Shown one piece after another: positions 42,266-50,611 of a stretch of 52,600 bases of DNA (within the stretch, counting starts at the first letter, position 1; every line of letters begins with the position of its first letter). This stretch comes from an uncultured Clostridia bacterium (GTDB lineage: Bacteria > Bacillota > Clostridia > Christensenellales > Borkfalkiaceae). The notes beneath the pieces were generated by a model. That model worked only from the letters and a program-made list of their open reading frames with translations. It ran no database searches and was not told where the DNA came from. Both the position numbers and the translations under genes were made by a program. Where the stretch lies: positions 1 through 52,600 of the forward strand of contig CANOUP010000012.1 of the NCBI GenBank assembly GCA_947570625.1, in the 5' to 3' direction.

Positions 42266-42921
42266 TTGTCCTCACCTTTTGATTGTATTGAATCTATTAT
42301 ACCGGGAATTTCCCTAAGACTTGCCGCCGTGTAATCGCTGAAAGCAAAGCTCTGTTCGACGGACGCGTTTTCGGCGCGGTAGCCTATGCTTGTAAGCCCT
42401 GCTGATTTCGCCGACCGCATGCCCGCGTCGGAGTCCTCGATTGAAACGGCTTCGCAGGGGCTTACCCCGCACAGCGCGCAAGCTTTCAGATATATGTCGG
42501 GCGCGGGTTTAAGATTTTCCACCTCGTCCCCGCAGACCGTGTGTTTAAAATATTTATCCAGCCCGAAGTGCTTTAAAAGCGCCTCGACGTAATCTCTGTC
42601 CGAAGAAGAAGCCAGCGCAAGCACAAACCCCTTTTTCGTAAGCTTGACGAGTGTTTCGATCGCGCCGTCGGCAGGCTGTACCGACGAAGCCATAACCTCC
42701 CGCGCGACCTCAAAAAGGTTGCGCTTTGCAAGCTCTTCTACGCCGATATTCAGGTTATAGCTTTTCACTATCCCGCCCCAGAACGTGCGGAGCGATATTC
42801 CGACAAAGTCGTTGTCCGCGGTAACGCCGAGCTCGTCCAGCATTTCCGCGCGCTTTGCGGAATGAAAAGGTTCGGTATCGGCAAGCGTTCCGTCGAAATC
42901 GAATATAACCGCTTTAATCAT
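42262..42921 (-). CDS. HAD-superfamily hydrolase, beta-phosphoglucomutase-like
   Basis: 219 residues, subclass IA HAD. Motif I DFDGTLADTEPFH (catalytic Asp 8 and 10), motif II ALASSSD, motif III Lys in ENLKPAPDIYL, motif IV SIEDSDAGMRSA. The pattern resembles beta-phosphoglucomutases and sugar phosphatases (PgmB/YniC type). Between an ATP-grasp gene and galT, it probably handles a sugar phosphate in the same pathway, but the substrate cannot be read. It starts 5 nt after the ATP-grasp stop and overlaps galT by 4 nt. Confidence 0.85.
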   Translation of the reverse strand: MIKAVIFDFDGTLADTEPFHSAKRAEMLDELGVTADNDFVGISLRTFWGGIVKSYNLNIGVEELAKRNLFEVAREVMASSVQPADGAIETLVKLTKKGFVLALASSSDRDYVEALLKHFGLDKYFKHTVCGDEVENLKPAPDIYLKACALCGVSPCEAVSIEDSDAGMRSAKSAGLTSIGYRAENASVEQSFAFSDYTAASLREIPGIIDSIQSKGEDK

Positions 42922-42926
42922 TTTTT

Positions 42927-44114
42927 TCAGCGCACTTCCAGCACTTCGGCATAGAACTGCTTCATCTCTTTTTCGGTTGCGAAAGACGCTACGTATAAAG
43001 TGTTGCCCATAGTGTTGCTAAGCGCTTCGGGCACCCTCGCAACCGTCTTTATGTTTGCGGAGAATCTGTCGAGTATATCCTGCTCGGAATACGCGAAGTC
43101 TTTGCCGTCCCTCCTGCCCGCAAACGCGCAGTAGTATTTTTCGCCCGTCGGACACAGCGTACTGTCGTAAGCTATCATATCCGCCCAGATTTTGTATACG
43201 TTGGTGCTGTTGGCATAGTTCATCATATCGGGCGAAATGCCCCCGCTCGGGCGCATGTTCACTTCTAACGCGACAATCTCGCCCTTTTTGCCTATGTGCT
43301 GGTCGCGCGTAAGGCGGAAAAACTCGAAATGCACGAAACGCGACTTCGCGCCGAACGCTTTTACAGTGCTTCTGCCCTTTTCCAGAACTTCTTCGAACGG
43401 CTGTTTCAATATATAGAAAACGCAATTGCCTCCGCCGTTAACGACGTCCATAAGCGAGTCGGGCGTTACGTTGCCCGTTTCGAACAGGGGGTTGCCCTTG
43501 CTGTCGATAACCGCGTCGTAAGTGACCACTTCTCCCGCGATGTATTCTTCCATTATGTACTGGACGGAAGATTTGGTTTCGAAAAATTCTTCCAGCTCTT
43601 TATCGTTTTTAATCCTGCGCGTGTCCGCCGCGCCCACGCCGTTATCGGGCTTGACGATTACGGGATAACCCGTTTCGTCGATGAATTTACGGCATCCGGC
43701 ATAATTTTTGACAAGACAGTATCTTGCAGTTTTTACGCCCGCTTTCTGAAAATACTTTTTCATCTGCGACTTGAACTTTATTTTTTTAACGTCCTTTTTC
43801 ATAAAGCCCGTTTTTACGTTGAACGCGGTGCGCAGACAGGCGTCGCGCTCTATCCAGTACTCGTTGTTGCTTTCGATAAAATCTATTTCGCCGTACTTGA
43901 ACGCGAAAAACGCGACGGCTCTGTACACTTCGTCGTAATTTTCAAGGCTGGAAACATAGTAATATTCGTTTAAAGAAGCCCTGAGCACGCCGTCCAGCGC
44001 GTCGTAAGGGCAGTCGCCTATTCCTAAAACGTTAATGCCGTTGTTCTTTAATTCCCTGCAAAAATATTTGTAGTTTTCGGGGAAATTGGGTGAGATAAAA
44101 ATAAAGTTTTTCAT
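42927..44114 (-). CDS. ATP-grasp domain ligase of unknown substrate
   Basis: 395 residues from the ATG at 44114, preceded by GGGAGGT; an in-frame GTG seven codons earlier overlaps that site. N-terminal pre-ATP-grasp Rossmann-like part (FIFISPNFPENY), ATP-grasp lysine loop YPVIVKPDNGVGAADTRR, YIMEEYIAGEVVTYDAV, and the metal-binding VALEVNMRPSGG. Such enzymes ligate a carboxylate to an amine or thiol through an acyl phosphate. Homologues of this kind often sit beside alpha/beta hydrolases in clostridial genomes, as here. The product is not known. Confidence 0.82.
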   Translation of the reverse strand: MKNFIFISPNFPENYKYFCRELKNNGINVLGIGDCPYDALDGVLRASLNEYYYVSSLENYDEVYRAVAFFAFKYGEIDFIESNNEYWIERDACLRTAFNVKTGFMKKDVKKIKFKSQMKKYFQKAGVKTARYCLVKNYAGCRKFIDETGYPVIVKPDNGVGAADTRRIKNDKELEEFFETKSSVQYIMEEYIAGEVVTYDAVIDSKGNPLFETGNVTPDSLMDVVNGGGNCVFYILKQPFEEVLEKGRSTVKAFGAKSRFVHFEFFRLTRDQHIGKKGEIVALEVNMRPSGGISPDMMNYANSTNVYKIWADMIAYDSTLCPTGEKYYCAFAGRRDGKDFAYSEQDILDRFSANIKTVARVPEALSNTMGNTLYVASFATEKEMKQFYAEVLEVR

Positions 44115-44146
44115 TGTATTGCGACCTCCCGTCACATTGATATTGA

Positions 44147-44905
44147 TTACGTCCCGTTCACGAACCCCAGCGCGCGCATAAAGAAAGGTATCTGCTTTTC
44201 CCAGCTCGCCTCCGAGTGAGTTCCTCCCGCGACTATTCTTGCCGTAACCGCTACGTCTTTATCCATAAGCGCGGATACGGTATCGCGGAATATAATTTTC
44301 TGTCCTTCGTGGTTTTTGAATTCTTTGCTTCCGTAATCGGTATACAGCACGGTGTCCTTACGGAAAGCGCCTTTCGCGACGAAAGGCGGCACTCCTCCGT
44401 AAACCCACAGACTGGGCGAAAGCGCCGCGCCCAGCGAAAAATATCTGTTGTAGACGGATAAAGCGTAAAGCGTCATCAGCCCGCCCATCGAACTGCCTCC
44501 GATTGCGGTATGCTTTCTGTCGGGCAATGTCATGTATGCGCTGTCTATGTACGGCTTGAACGTTCCCGTAAGCCACTGCATATATTTTCTGCCCTTACCC
44601 TTTATTTCGCTTCCGCGGAAAGAAAAGTTCACGGGCGAATATTCCGAAAGCCTGCAATTGCCTTCTTTATTGCATTCGACCGAAGCTATTATAAGCGGTA
44701 CGGCGTTTTCGTCGAGATACTTTTTCAATCCCCAGCTCTTGCCGTACGTCGCCTGCGAGTCGAAAAACAGGTTATGCCCGTCGAACATATACATTACGGG
44801 ATATCGGATGTTGCTTTTGCCGTAGTCCTCGGGAAGATAGATATAAGCCTTTCTCTTCTTGTCTCCCGAAACCGCGGGCAACGCTACTTCAAGCTCGTCA
44901 ATCAT
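44147..44905 (-). CDS. Alpha/beta-hydrolase esterase (esterase D/Fes-like)
   Basis: 252 residues, family of putative esterases (COG2819-like). YPVMYMFDGHNLF near the N-terminus and the nucleophile Ser139 in GGSSMGG; a late GGTHSEASWEKQIP supplies the His. No signal peptide, so cytoplasmic. It overlaps the preceding lipase-like gene by 8 nt (ATGATTGA), which suggests coupled synthesis. Likely removes an acyl group from a sugar or small molecule imported by the cell; substrate unknown. Confidence 0.85.
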   Translation of the reverse strand: MIDELEVALPAVSGDKKRKAYIYLPEDYGKSNIRYPVMYMFDGHNLFFDSQATYGKSWGLKKYLDENAVPLIIASVECNKEGNCRLSEYSPVNFSFRGSEIKGKGRKYMQWLTGTFKPYIDSAYMTLPDRKHTAIGGSSMGGLMTLYALSVYNRYFSLGAALSPSLWVYGGVPPFVAKGAFRKDTVLYTDYGSKEFKNHEGQKIIFRDTVSALMDKDVAVTARIVAGGTHSEASWEKQIPFFMRALGFVNGT

Positions 44906-45833
44906 CGGCTTTGCCAGAGTGCTTTTCGAAGAAGGCGATAAGGTCGCCGTACACCTGTTCTTTGCAGTCGTCGTTTAAAATTTCGTGACGGCAGTCGTCG
45001 TACAGGGTAATGGAAACGTCCTTTACCGCGTATTCGATAAATTTGTTTTTCGCCTTTATTACGCCCTTGCCGTAGTCGCCGACGGGGTCCATTGCGCCCG
45101 CGACGAAGTATACAGGCAGGTTCTTGGGGGTGCGGTCGAGCACTTTGGAAGAACAAGCCTGTTTTATTATATTGAAAAGGAAATTGTAGCCGTTGTCGGT
45201 AAAATCGAAACCGCAGAGCGCGTCGCTCTCGTACGCGTCAACGTTTTCAGGGTTTTTCGAAAGCCAGTCGTTCGCCGTGCGGGCGGGCGCGAATTTTTTG
45301 TTGTAGCTTCCGAACGCAAGCTTTTTAATCATCTTGCTCCTGTGCTTCCAACCGCAGAAAAGCGCGTTCATTCTTACGAGGAACAGCGCGGAGTCCAGCG
45401 TGAACCTGTTTTTGAAGCCCGTGCCCATTATCACGGCGCCGGCAAATTCCTTGCCGTAAAGCGATATATATTTACGGCATATGAACGAACCCATACTGTG
45501 CCCGAGCACGAAGTAAGGCTTGCCCTCGGTCTGCTTTTTGACGGCGAGATTGAGCGCGCGTATGTCCGAAAGCACGATGTCAACGTCGCGTTGTTTGGTG
45601 AAATAGCCCAGCTCGTTTTCGGACTTTACCGACTGTCCGTGACCGAGGTGGTCGTCCGCGCAGACGAGATAGCCCTTAGAAGCGAGAAACTCGGCAAACG
45701 GCGCGTAACGTTCGGCGTACTCGCACATACCGTGGATAATCTGAACGACGCCCTTTATTTCGCCTTCGGGCTTCCATATGCAAGCGTGAATATCGGTAAC
45801 TCCGTCGTGCGACGGAAAGTAAACGTTTTCCAT
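44898..45833 (-). CDS. Alpha/beta hydrolase, monoacylglycerol-lipase-like
   Basis: 311 residues of the serine aminopeptidase S33/Hydrolase_4 family (lysophospholipase or monoacylglycerol lipase type). Oxyanion segment QIIHGMCEYAERY, ADDHLGHGQS, nucleophile Ser113 in GHSMGS, late Asp in GAMDPVGDYG and His in DCRHEILND. No signal peptide. Lies 16 nt after the panE-like gene. Together with the two other hydrolases of the operon it points to an acylated substrate. Confidence 0.87.
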   Translation of the reverse strand: MENVYFPSHDGVTDIHACIWKPEGEIKGVVQIIHGMCEYAERYAPFAEFLASKGYLVCADDHLGHGQSVKSENELGYFTKQRDVDIVLSDIRALNLAVKKQTEGKPYFVLGHSMGSFICRKYISLYGKEFAGAVIMGTGFKNRFTLDSALFLVRMNALFCGWKHRSKMIKKLAFGSYNKKFAPARTANDWLSKNPENVDAYESDALCGFDFTDNGYNFLFNIIKQACSSKVLDRTPKNLPVYFVAGAMDPVGDYGKGVIKAKNKFIEYAVKDVSITLYDDCRHEILNDDCKEQVYGDLIAFFEKHSGKADD

Positions 45834-45849
45834 AAAATAACCTGTCCTC

Positions 45850-46857
45850 TTATTTGTTTAAAAGTATTTCCGCGTTCAAGGGAGAAATGCTCCTCTCTCC
45901 GCGTTCTATTTCGTGCGCCATTTCGATGACCGCATCGTTAACGGGCGTTTCGACGCCGAATTTGTTGCCCAGACGCTGTATTACGCCGTTGACGAAATCC
46001 ACGTCGCACTTCTTGCCCTGCGACAAATCGAAGTACATACCCGACATAAGTTTCTTGTGCCCCGACATTGCCAACGGCAGAAGGCGCAGGGCAACGAATT
46101 TTTTGAAGCCGCCTTTGTACTTGAATATGCTTACTATATTGTGCCCCTGAATGGGTTCCAGCACAACCCCGCACTCTTCGGCGACGGCAAACGCCTCGTT
46201 AAGAAGTTTAAGCGCAAGTTCCTTGGTCGCTTTCTTTCTCGCAACTTCTCCGAACGTATAGCCCGTAATTGCCGACAGAGGGGATAATGCCGAGTTGAGC
46301 GCAAGCTTAGCCCAGCGCGCGCCGAAAAAGTTTTCTTCAACCGTGACTTTGCCCGCGCACTGCAAATATTCCTTGACCGCGTTAAGGTGACGTGCGGTAC
46401 CGTGCATTGAGCCGAGCGCGAATGTCATCTTGCTTTTCTTGGAGGTCAGCGCCGCGACGCCCTCGGTAACAGTGCTCGCGCCCCAGGCGACAGCACAGCC
46501 CAGACAGCGTTTACCGCCTACGGCTTCGATAACCGACGGCTCGGGGAGCCCGTTCTGCATAGTGCATATAACCCCGTCGTCCGCCAGAAAGTCGCGTAGG
46601 GTGGCGAGTATCTTCGAGTTTTCGCGCTGTTTGGTCATAAGGAATATTATATCGTACACGCCAGTCATCTCGTCGGGGGTAAGCGCGTTGACGTTAACCG
46701 TAAAGTTGTCGTTGCCGACTATGCGCGCACCGTTCTCGTTGAGCGCCGCAACCTGACCCGCGTTTCGGGTTATCAGGTCAATCTGTTTTCCGTTAGCCGC
46801 TATGTACGCGCCGAGCAGCGTCCCCATTGCGCCCGCGCCGTATATTGCAACCCTCAT
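45850..46857 (-). CDS. 2-dehydropantoate 2-reductase family protein
   Basis: 335 residues of the ApbA/PanE family. N-terminal NADPH-binding GAGAMG (7-12), FLMTKQ, ICTMQNGLPE, and a C-terminal helical domain with the conserved Lys in ARWAKLALNSALSPLSAITG. PanE makes pantoate for coenzyme A, but paralogues reduce other 2-oxo acids; neither panB nor panC is near, and the gene overlaps an SGNH hydrolase (ATGA), so a different oxo-acid substrate is possible. Slightly longer than PanE of E. coli (303). Confidence 0.85.
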   Translation of the reverse strand: MRVAIYGAGAMGTLLGAYIAANGKQIDLITRNAGQVAALNENGARIVGNDNFTVNVNALTPDEMTGVYDIIFLMTKQRENSKILATLRDFLADDGVICTMQNGLPEPSVIEAVGGKRCLGCAVAWGASTVTEGVAALTSKKSKMTFALGSMHGTARHLNAVKEYLQCAGKVTVEENFFGARWAKLALNSALSPLSAITGYTFGEVARKKATKELALKLLNEAFAVAEECGVVLEPIQGHNIVSIFKYKGGFKKFVALRLLPLAMSGHKKLMSGMYFDLSQGKKCDVDFVNGVIQRLGNKFGVETPVNDAVIEMAHEIERGERSISPLNAEILLNK

Positions 46858-47999
46858 TTATTAATTCCTCCGAATGCAAGCTCCGCCATTTTCACGTAAG
46901 CCTCTTCGGCCGGGTGAAGGTGGTCTCCGCTGTCGTAATTTGGTTTAAACGCGCAAGGGTTTTCTTCCGATTTGAGGATTTCCTCGAAATCGAGCACTCC
47001 GTCCGCACCCTTGCAATTTTTCAAATAGCGGTTGAACGCGTTTTTCAGTTCTTCCCTGAACGGCGCGTACGTCCGCCAGCCGTATATTGGAAGCAACGTC
47101 CCCAAAAGCACTTTAAGCCCGTACTTAACGGCAATAGCTATATAGTATTCGATACCCTCGGCAAGCTGTTCCGCCGTAGGTAAATCCGACATAGGTCTGA
47201 ACGGGTTGACGTCCGTGCCGACGGGGTGGATTATATCGTTAATGCCCTGCTGGATAATTACAGTATCCGCTCCGCTGACAGATGAAATTTCGCGTTCGAA
47301 TCGGTTCTTGCCGGACAGCCCGTAACTTTCGTATGTAATGCACTTGTATTCCCTTAATATGCGCGTTCCGCTCGCCGCCCTTCTCACCACCGCCGTGCGG
47401 TTGTAAGGGTCGTCCATGCAAAGCTTTGCAAGATAGTCGGGCCAGCTCTGGGAAGTTATCGAATCGCCGTAACATATCACACAGCGGTTGTCGTCCTCCG
47501 TAAAGACGTCTACGCCCGTAAGAAAATAGTAAGTATTCGTAGTGCGCGTTGTATCGAGCGGAAGCGCCGGCGACAAAGTGCGGTCGCCCAGCGAAAAGAA
47601 ACCGCCCGAAAGCGGGCCTGTGATAACCACCGCCGAACGCATAAGCGTGAAACCGTCCAGGTATATGCTTACCGTAATCTTCGAGCATTTTTCGACGGTA
47701 AACGGTATTTCGTCGGAAACTATTTCTCCGCCGGCGGGGATTGTAACGCGTTCGCTTCCGCCGAAGGTAACGCACACCGCGCTCTTTTCATCTATCTCCC
47801 TTTGCGTCAAAGCATAGGCAAGACTTACTCTCGCAAGGACGACGGGTTCGGTTCCGCAGAAGTTGGAAAAATGCAGGCGTACTCTTTTACCGCCGAGAGC
47901 GCACGTCACGGGATAACGCAAAGTTACTGCGCGCGCGTACGTTTCGGGACGCCGTTCGGCAACGGACGTTGCGTTGCCCCAGACAGTGACCCATTTCAT
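46854..47999 (-). CDS. SGNH/GDSL hydrolase (carbohydrate esterase-like)
   Basis: 381 residues: an N-terminal beta-rich domain of about 165 and a C-terminal SGNH domain. Block I YGDSIT with Ser180, block III QQGINDI (Gly and Asn), block V DHLHPAE (Asp and His). This two-domain plan is seen in carbohydrate esterases and lipase-like acetylesterases. There is no signal peptide, so it probably acts in the cytoplasm. AAGGACGG precedes the ATG. First gene of the nine-gene operon. Confidence 0.87.
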   Translation of the reverse strand: MKWVTVWGNATSVAERRPETYARAVTLRYPVTCALGGKRVRLHFSNFCGTEPVVLARVSLAYALTQREIDEKSAVCVTFGGSERVTIPAGGEIVSDEIPFTVEKCSKITVSIYLDGFTLMRSAVVITGPLSGGFFSLGDRTLSPALPLDTTRTTNTYYFLTGVDVFTEDDNRCVICYGDSITSQSWPDYLAKLCMDDPYNRTAVVRRAASGTRILREYKCITYESYGLSGKNRFEREISSVSGADTVIIQQGINDIIHPVGTDVNPFRPMSDLPTAEQLAEGIEYYIAIAVKYGLKVLLGTLLPIYGWRTYAPFREELKNAFNRYLKNCKGADGVLDFEEILKSEENPCAFKPNYDSGDHLHPAEEAYVKMAELAFGGINK

Positions 48000-48066
48000 A
48001 TATGTCCGTCCTTAAATATCAAGTTGCCCATCGTCGATTTCAGCGTATACTCTCCCACAGTTATTA

Positions 48067-48095
48067 ATTTTAACACAACACAATTTATTTTGCAA
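48067..48095 (-). promoter_or_regulatory. Promoter of the esterase/gal operon
   Basis: Minus strand: -35 TTGCAA (48090-48095), 17-bp spacer, TG-N-TAAAAT with -10 at 48067-48072. The leader of about 60 nt is the longest in the window and could carry an operator or a short regulatory structure; I see no clear inverted repeat in it. Confidence 0.75.
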
Positions 48096-48110
48096 CAAAC
48101 TGCGTGCAAA

Positions 48111-48145
48111 ATAAAGCGCGCTTTTTCAAAAAAAGCGCGCTTTAT
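48111..48145 (-). terminator. Terminator after the DUF378 gene
   Basis: 16-bp perfect stem (48111-48126 / 48130-48145) with a 3-nt loop; TTTATTTTG closes the minus-strand end. It lies just upstream of the esterase operon promoter. Confidence 0.85.
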
Positions 48146-48151
48146 CATACG

Positions 48152-48400
48152 TTATTCCGCATGCTGTTCGCTTGCGCGTTCACCGCGCATTCTCAGCCTT
48201 AATCCGTGTCCCGAAATTATGGGCGAGATTATAAGCCATACGGCCGCGAGCGTGATTATCACGTACGTGATTATCGAGCCCGCCGTTCTGGGCCCCTGGA
48301 ATAACCAGCCTACGAGGTTGAAATCGAATATTCCGTAAAGCCCCCAGTTGACCGCGCCGAGAAGAACAAGCACGTAAGAAATTATATTTGCTATTACCAT
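48152..48400 (-). CDS. DUF378 family small membrane protein
   Basis: 82 residues with two membrane helices (about 5-28 and 42-62) and the DUF378 signature VLVLLGAVNWGLYGIFDFNL. A charged tail follows. Function unknown across the family. GAGGAGAG precedes the ATG. It lies 97 nt after hpt, beyond the hpt terminator, so it may have its own weak promoter. Confidence 0.88.
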   Translation of the reverse strand: MVIANIISYVLVLLGAVNWGLYGIFDFNLVGWLFQGPRTAGSIITYVIITLAAVWLIISPIISGHGLRLRMRGERASEQHAE

Positions 48401-48453
48401 ATTTCTCTCCTCGGGTTAAGTATGCGCAGACGCAGAGTATATATTCGCAAAAA

Positions 48454-48487
48454 AATACTATGGCGGTTAAGGCACCGCCGTAGTATT
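48454..48487 (-). terminator. hpt terminator
   Basis: 14-bp stem with one C-A mismatch (48454-48467 / 48474-48487), 6-nt loop, seven T on the minus strand. Confidence 0.82.
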
Positions 48488-48497
48488 CGTAAAAGTT

Positions 48498-49037
48498 TTA
48501 TTTTTCGTATACGCTTCTCTTCAAAATGCCTATGTACGGAAGCGAACGGTACATTTCGTTGTAGTCCAGCCCGTAGCCGATTACAAACTCGTTTTCTATA
48601 TCGAAACAGTTGTAGTCGGGGGCTATGTCGTACTCGCGCCTGTCCTTCTTGTTTAAAAGCGTGACTATCATTACGGACTCCGCGCCCCTTTCCTTAAACA
48701 ACTCTTTCAGGTTGGCAAGCGTGAAACCGCTGTCGATAATGTCCTCGACGATAATTACGTCCCTGCCCTTCACGTCCCTGTCAAGGTCCTTCTTGATGTT
48801 GAGCTTCCCGGACGAAACCGTACCCGTGCCGTACGACGAAACCGCCATAAAGTCAAGCTCCACGGGCACCGTAAGATGACGGATAAAGTCCGCATAGAAG
48901 ATTATGCTTCCCTTTAAAATTCCGACCACAAGCGGACGCTTGCCCTCGTATACCCTGTCTACCTGTTCGGCGATTTCCTTCACGCGAGAGCGAAGCTGTT
49001 CCTCGGTAAGCATTATTCTTTCGCAATCTTTATGCAT
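48498..49037 (-). CDS. hpt: Hypoxanthine phosphoribosyltransferase
   Basis: 179 residues. Salvages hypoxanthine (and guanine) to IMP/GMP with PRPP. The PRPP loop VEDIIDSGFTL, the early LKGSIIFYADF, the flexible-loop SSYGTGTVSSG and the C-terminal FVIGYGLDYNE-RSLPYIGIL are all typical. AAAGGAGAG precedes the ATG. In Firmicutes hpt usually follows tilS directly and precedes ftsH; here three genes separate it from tilS and ftsH is missing. Confidence 0.95.
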   Translation of the reverse strand: MHKDCERIMLTEEQLRSRVKEIAEQVDRVYEGKRPLVVGILKGSIIFYADFIRHLTVPVELDFMAVSSYGTGTVSSGKLNIKKDLDRDVKGRDVIIVEDIIDSGFTLANLKELFKERGAESVMIVTLLNKKDRREYDIAPDYNCFDIENEFVIGYGLDYNEMYRSLPYIGILKRSVYEK

Positions 49038-49074
49038 GATTCTCTCCTTTGTATATAAAGAAATTATTTATAAG

Positions 49075-49410
49075 TTAAAAATTCGCGCCGTCCCAGCCCC
49101 AGTTTTCCACGCTGTGGTAGGTGACGTAAACGTTAGCCCCGCTTATACCCAGCTCGCTTTCAAGCAGGTTGCAGATAAATTCCGTCATCTTCTCGTACGA
49201 AGGCGACGAACCGAACAGGCTGACGGAAACGTACGCGCCCTTGTCCAGCTTTTTACCCGCGAAATACAAATCGTAGCCGTCGCATATCCCGACCATAAGA
49301 TAACTTTCGGGCTTGCGTATTATCGAAACGGCTTTGCCGAGTTCGGATTTCAGCGTTTCTTTCTGCGCGTCGGTTAGCGTCTGTGTAAGTTTACAATCGA
49401 TAAAAGGCAT
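49075..49410 (-). CDS. MIF/phenylpyruvate tautomerase family protein
   Basis: 111 residues, tautomerase superfamily, MIF branch (about 115). After Met removal the catalytic Pro would be residue 1 (MPFIDCKL). The C-terminal YHSVENWGWDGANF matches the MIF-type NVGWNN-F ending. Bacterial homologues have keto-enol tautomerase activity; host-directed roles known for parasite MIFs are speculation here. AAGGAGAAA precedes the ATG; 15 nt after the preceding gene. Confidence 0.88.
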   Translation of the reverse strand: MPFIDCKLTQTLTDAQKETLKSELGKAVSIIRKPESYLMVGICDGYDLYFAGKKLDKGAYVSVSLFGSSPSYEKMTEFICNLLESELGISGANVYVTYHSVENWGWDGANF

Positions 49411-49425
49411 ATATTTCTCCTTAAA

Positions 49426-50598
49426 TTAAAATTCGAAAAGTTCGGTTTTTTTATCCGACGAGTGCAGGCAAGCGACGCACAGACAGCAGTCCGCGTCCGC
49501 AAGCTTACTGCATTTGCCGTCTTTTATTGCGAATATGCGCTTGCCGTTGGTCGCGATTATCGTACCGTCGGGCAATATATCATAGTCGGCTATTCCGCTC
49601 TTTATTACCTTTCCGCTTTCGACTTCCGCTATCTGCCAGGAAAGCGGGATAAAACCGTAATCGTGTTTGTCCTTTCTCGCGTTGCGTTTCTGCTCCTTTT
49701 GGGCGTTGATTATATTGCCCTTGACATATTCTTTACGGCTGTCGTATTCCCTGCCCTTCGCGGGGTTGCTTCCGCCCGAAGCGAGGCTCTTGCCCGTAAA
49801 CGCCCTTACGAAAACGTTTATGAAATTAGCTATAGCCTGTATTATACGGAAGGGTATCAAAAGTATTTCGACCAACGGATTGGGTTTTTTCTCTTTGGCG
49901 GGTATTCTTACGGCGTACAGCTTGCCGTCGTATGTAATAGGTTTAATGTAACCGTATTTTTCGGAAACCGCGACTTCCTCTATTTCCAGCGCGGACAGAT
50001 CGAGCCTGCAAACGGCGCCGTTGGAATATCCCGCAAAATTACCGTTCATATCCCTGCCGACCCCTCGCGAGGTAAAATATATTACGTTTGCGTCGTCGGG
50101 CGAAATAAAGGGATATTCGTCCAGCGTATCCCCGTCGGTAACCGAACGCCAGTCGCCGCTTTCAAGGTCGAAAACAGCTATATCGGAGTTATAGCCGTTT
50201 CGCCTTACCGACGTTGCCAGCACATTTGAGTTCGCGTCCAGACAACCGCCGGAAAACACGTAATCGACGGAATTTATAACGTGGGTTTCCCCGCCCTTTT
50301 CGTCATACGGATTTGTCTTGTAAATGCCCGAAGTTCCGTTTACCGAAAAAGAGTAAACCGCCTGAAAATCCTTATCGGGATACACGCCGTTAATCGTTTC
50401 GTTAAAGGATATGTCCTCGGCATCGGGATGTTCGTCGCCCCTGAACCTTGCGCCTTCCCCGCTGTGTTTCCAGCTCTTTGCACGTTCGGCGTTTATGGAA
50501 GCCGCCTTGAATTTCTCGATAAACTTACTGTTTTTGCGCGTAATTTTTCCGTCGTCATAAACGCATATATCCGAGCCGTCGGAAAAAAGAAATTTCAC
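49426..50598 (-). CDS. Uncharacterised beta-propeller-like protein with internal hydrophobic segment
   Basis: 390 residues beginning at a GTG with AAAGGA nine bases upstream. Residues 1-225 carry repeated beta-rich segments (VYSFSVNGTSGIYKTN, DIAVFDLESGDWRSVTDGD, YPFISPDDANVIYFTSRG) like TolB or WD-type blades. Residues about 245-275 are hydrophobic (VEILLIPFRIIQAIANFI), followed by a basic stretch. The last 80 residues return to blade-like sequence and hold a Cys cluster (CCLCVAC). No signal peptide. I do not recognise the family. Cotranscribed with tilS and hpt. Confidence 0.65.
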   Translation of the reverse strand: MKFLFSDGSDICVYDDGKITRKNSKFIEKFKAASINAERAKSWKHSGEGARFRGDEHPDAEDISFNETINGVYPDKDFQAVYSFSVNGTSGIYKTNPYDEKGGETHVINSVDYVFSGGCLDANSNVLATSVRRNGYNSDIAVFDLESGDWRSVTDGDTLDEYPFISPDDANVIYFTSRGVGRDMNGNFAGYSNGAVCRLDLSALEIEEVAVSEKYGYIKPITYDGKLYAVRIPAKEKKPNPLVEILLIPFRIIQAIANFINVFVRAFTGKSLASGGSNPAKGREYDSRKEYVKGNIINAQKEQKRNARKDKHDYGFIPLSWQIAEVESGKVIKSGIADYDILPDGTIIATNGKRIFAIKDGKCSKLADADCCLCVACLHSSDKKTELFEF

Positions 50599-50611
50599 TT
50601 TATGCCGTCCT

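Noticed and set aside
45850-46857. Pantothenate synthesis locus
   Set aside because: Only a PanE-family reductase is present; panB, panC and panD are absent and the operon context is different.
48001-48060. Riboswitch or operator in the leader of the esterase/gal operon
   Set aside because: About 60 nt with no stable hairpin or inverted repeat that I could find.
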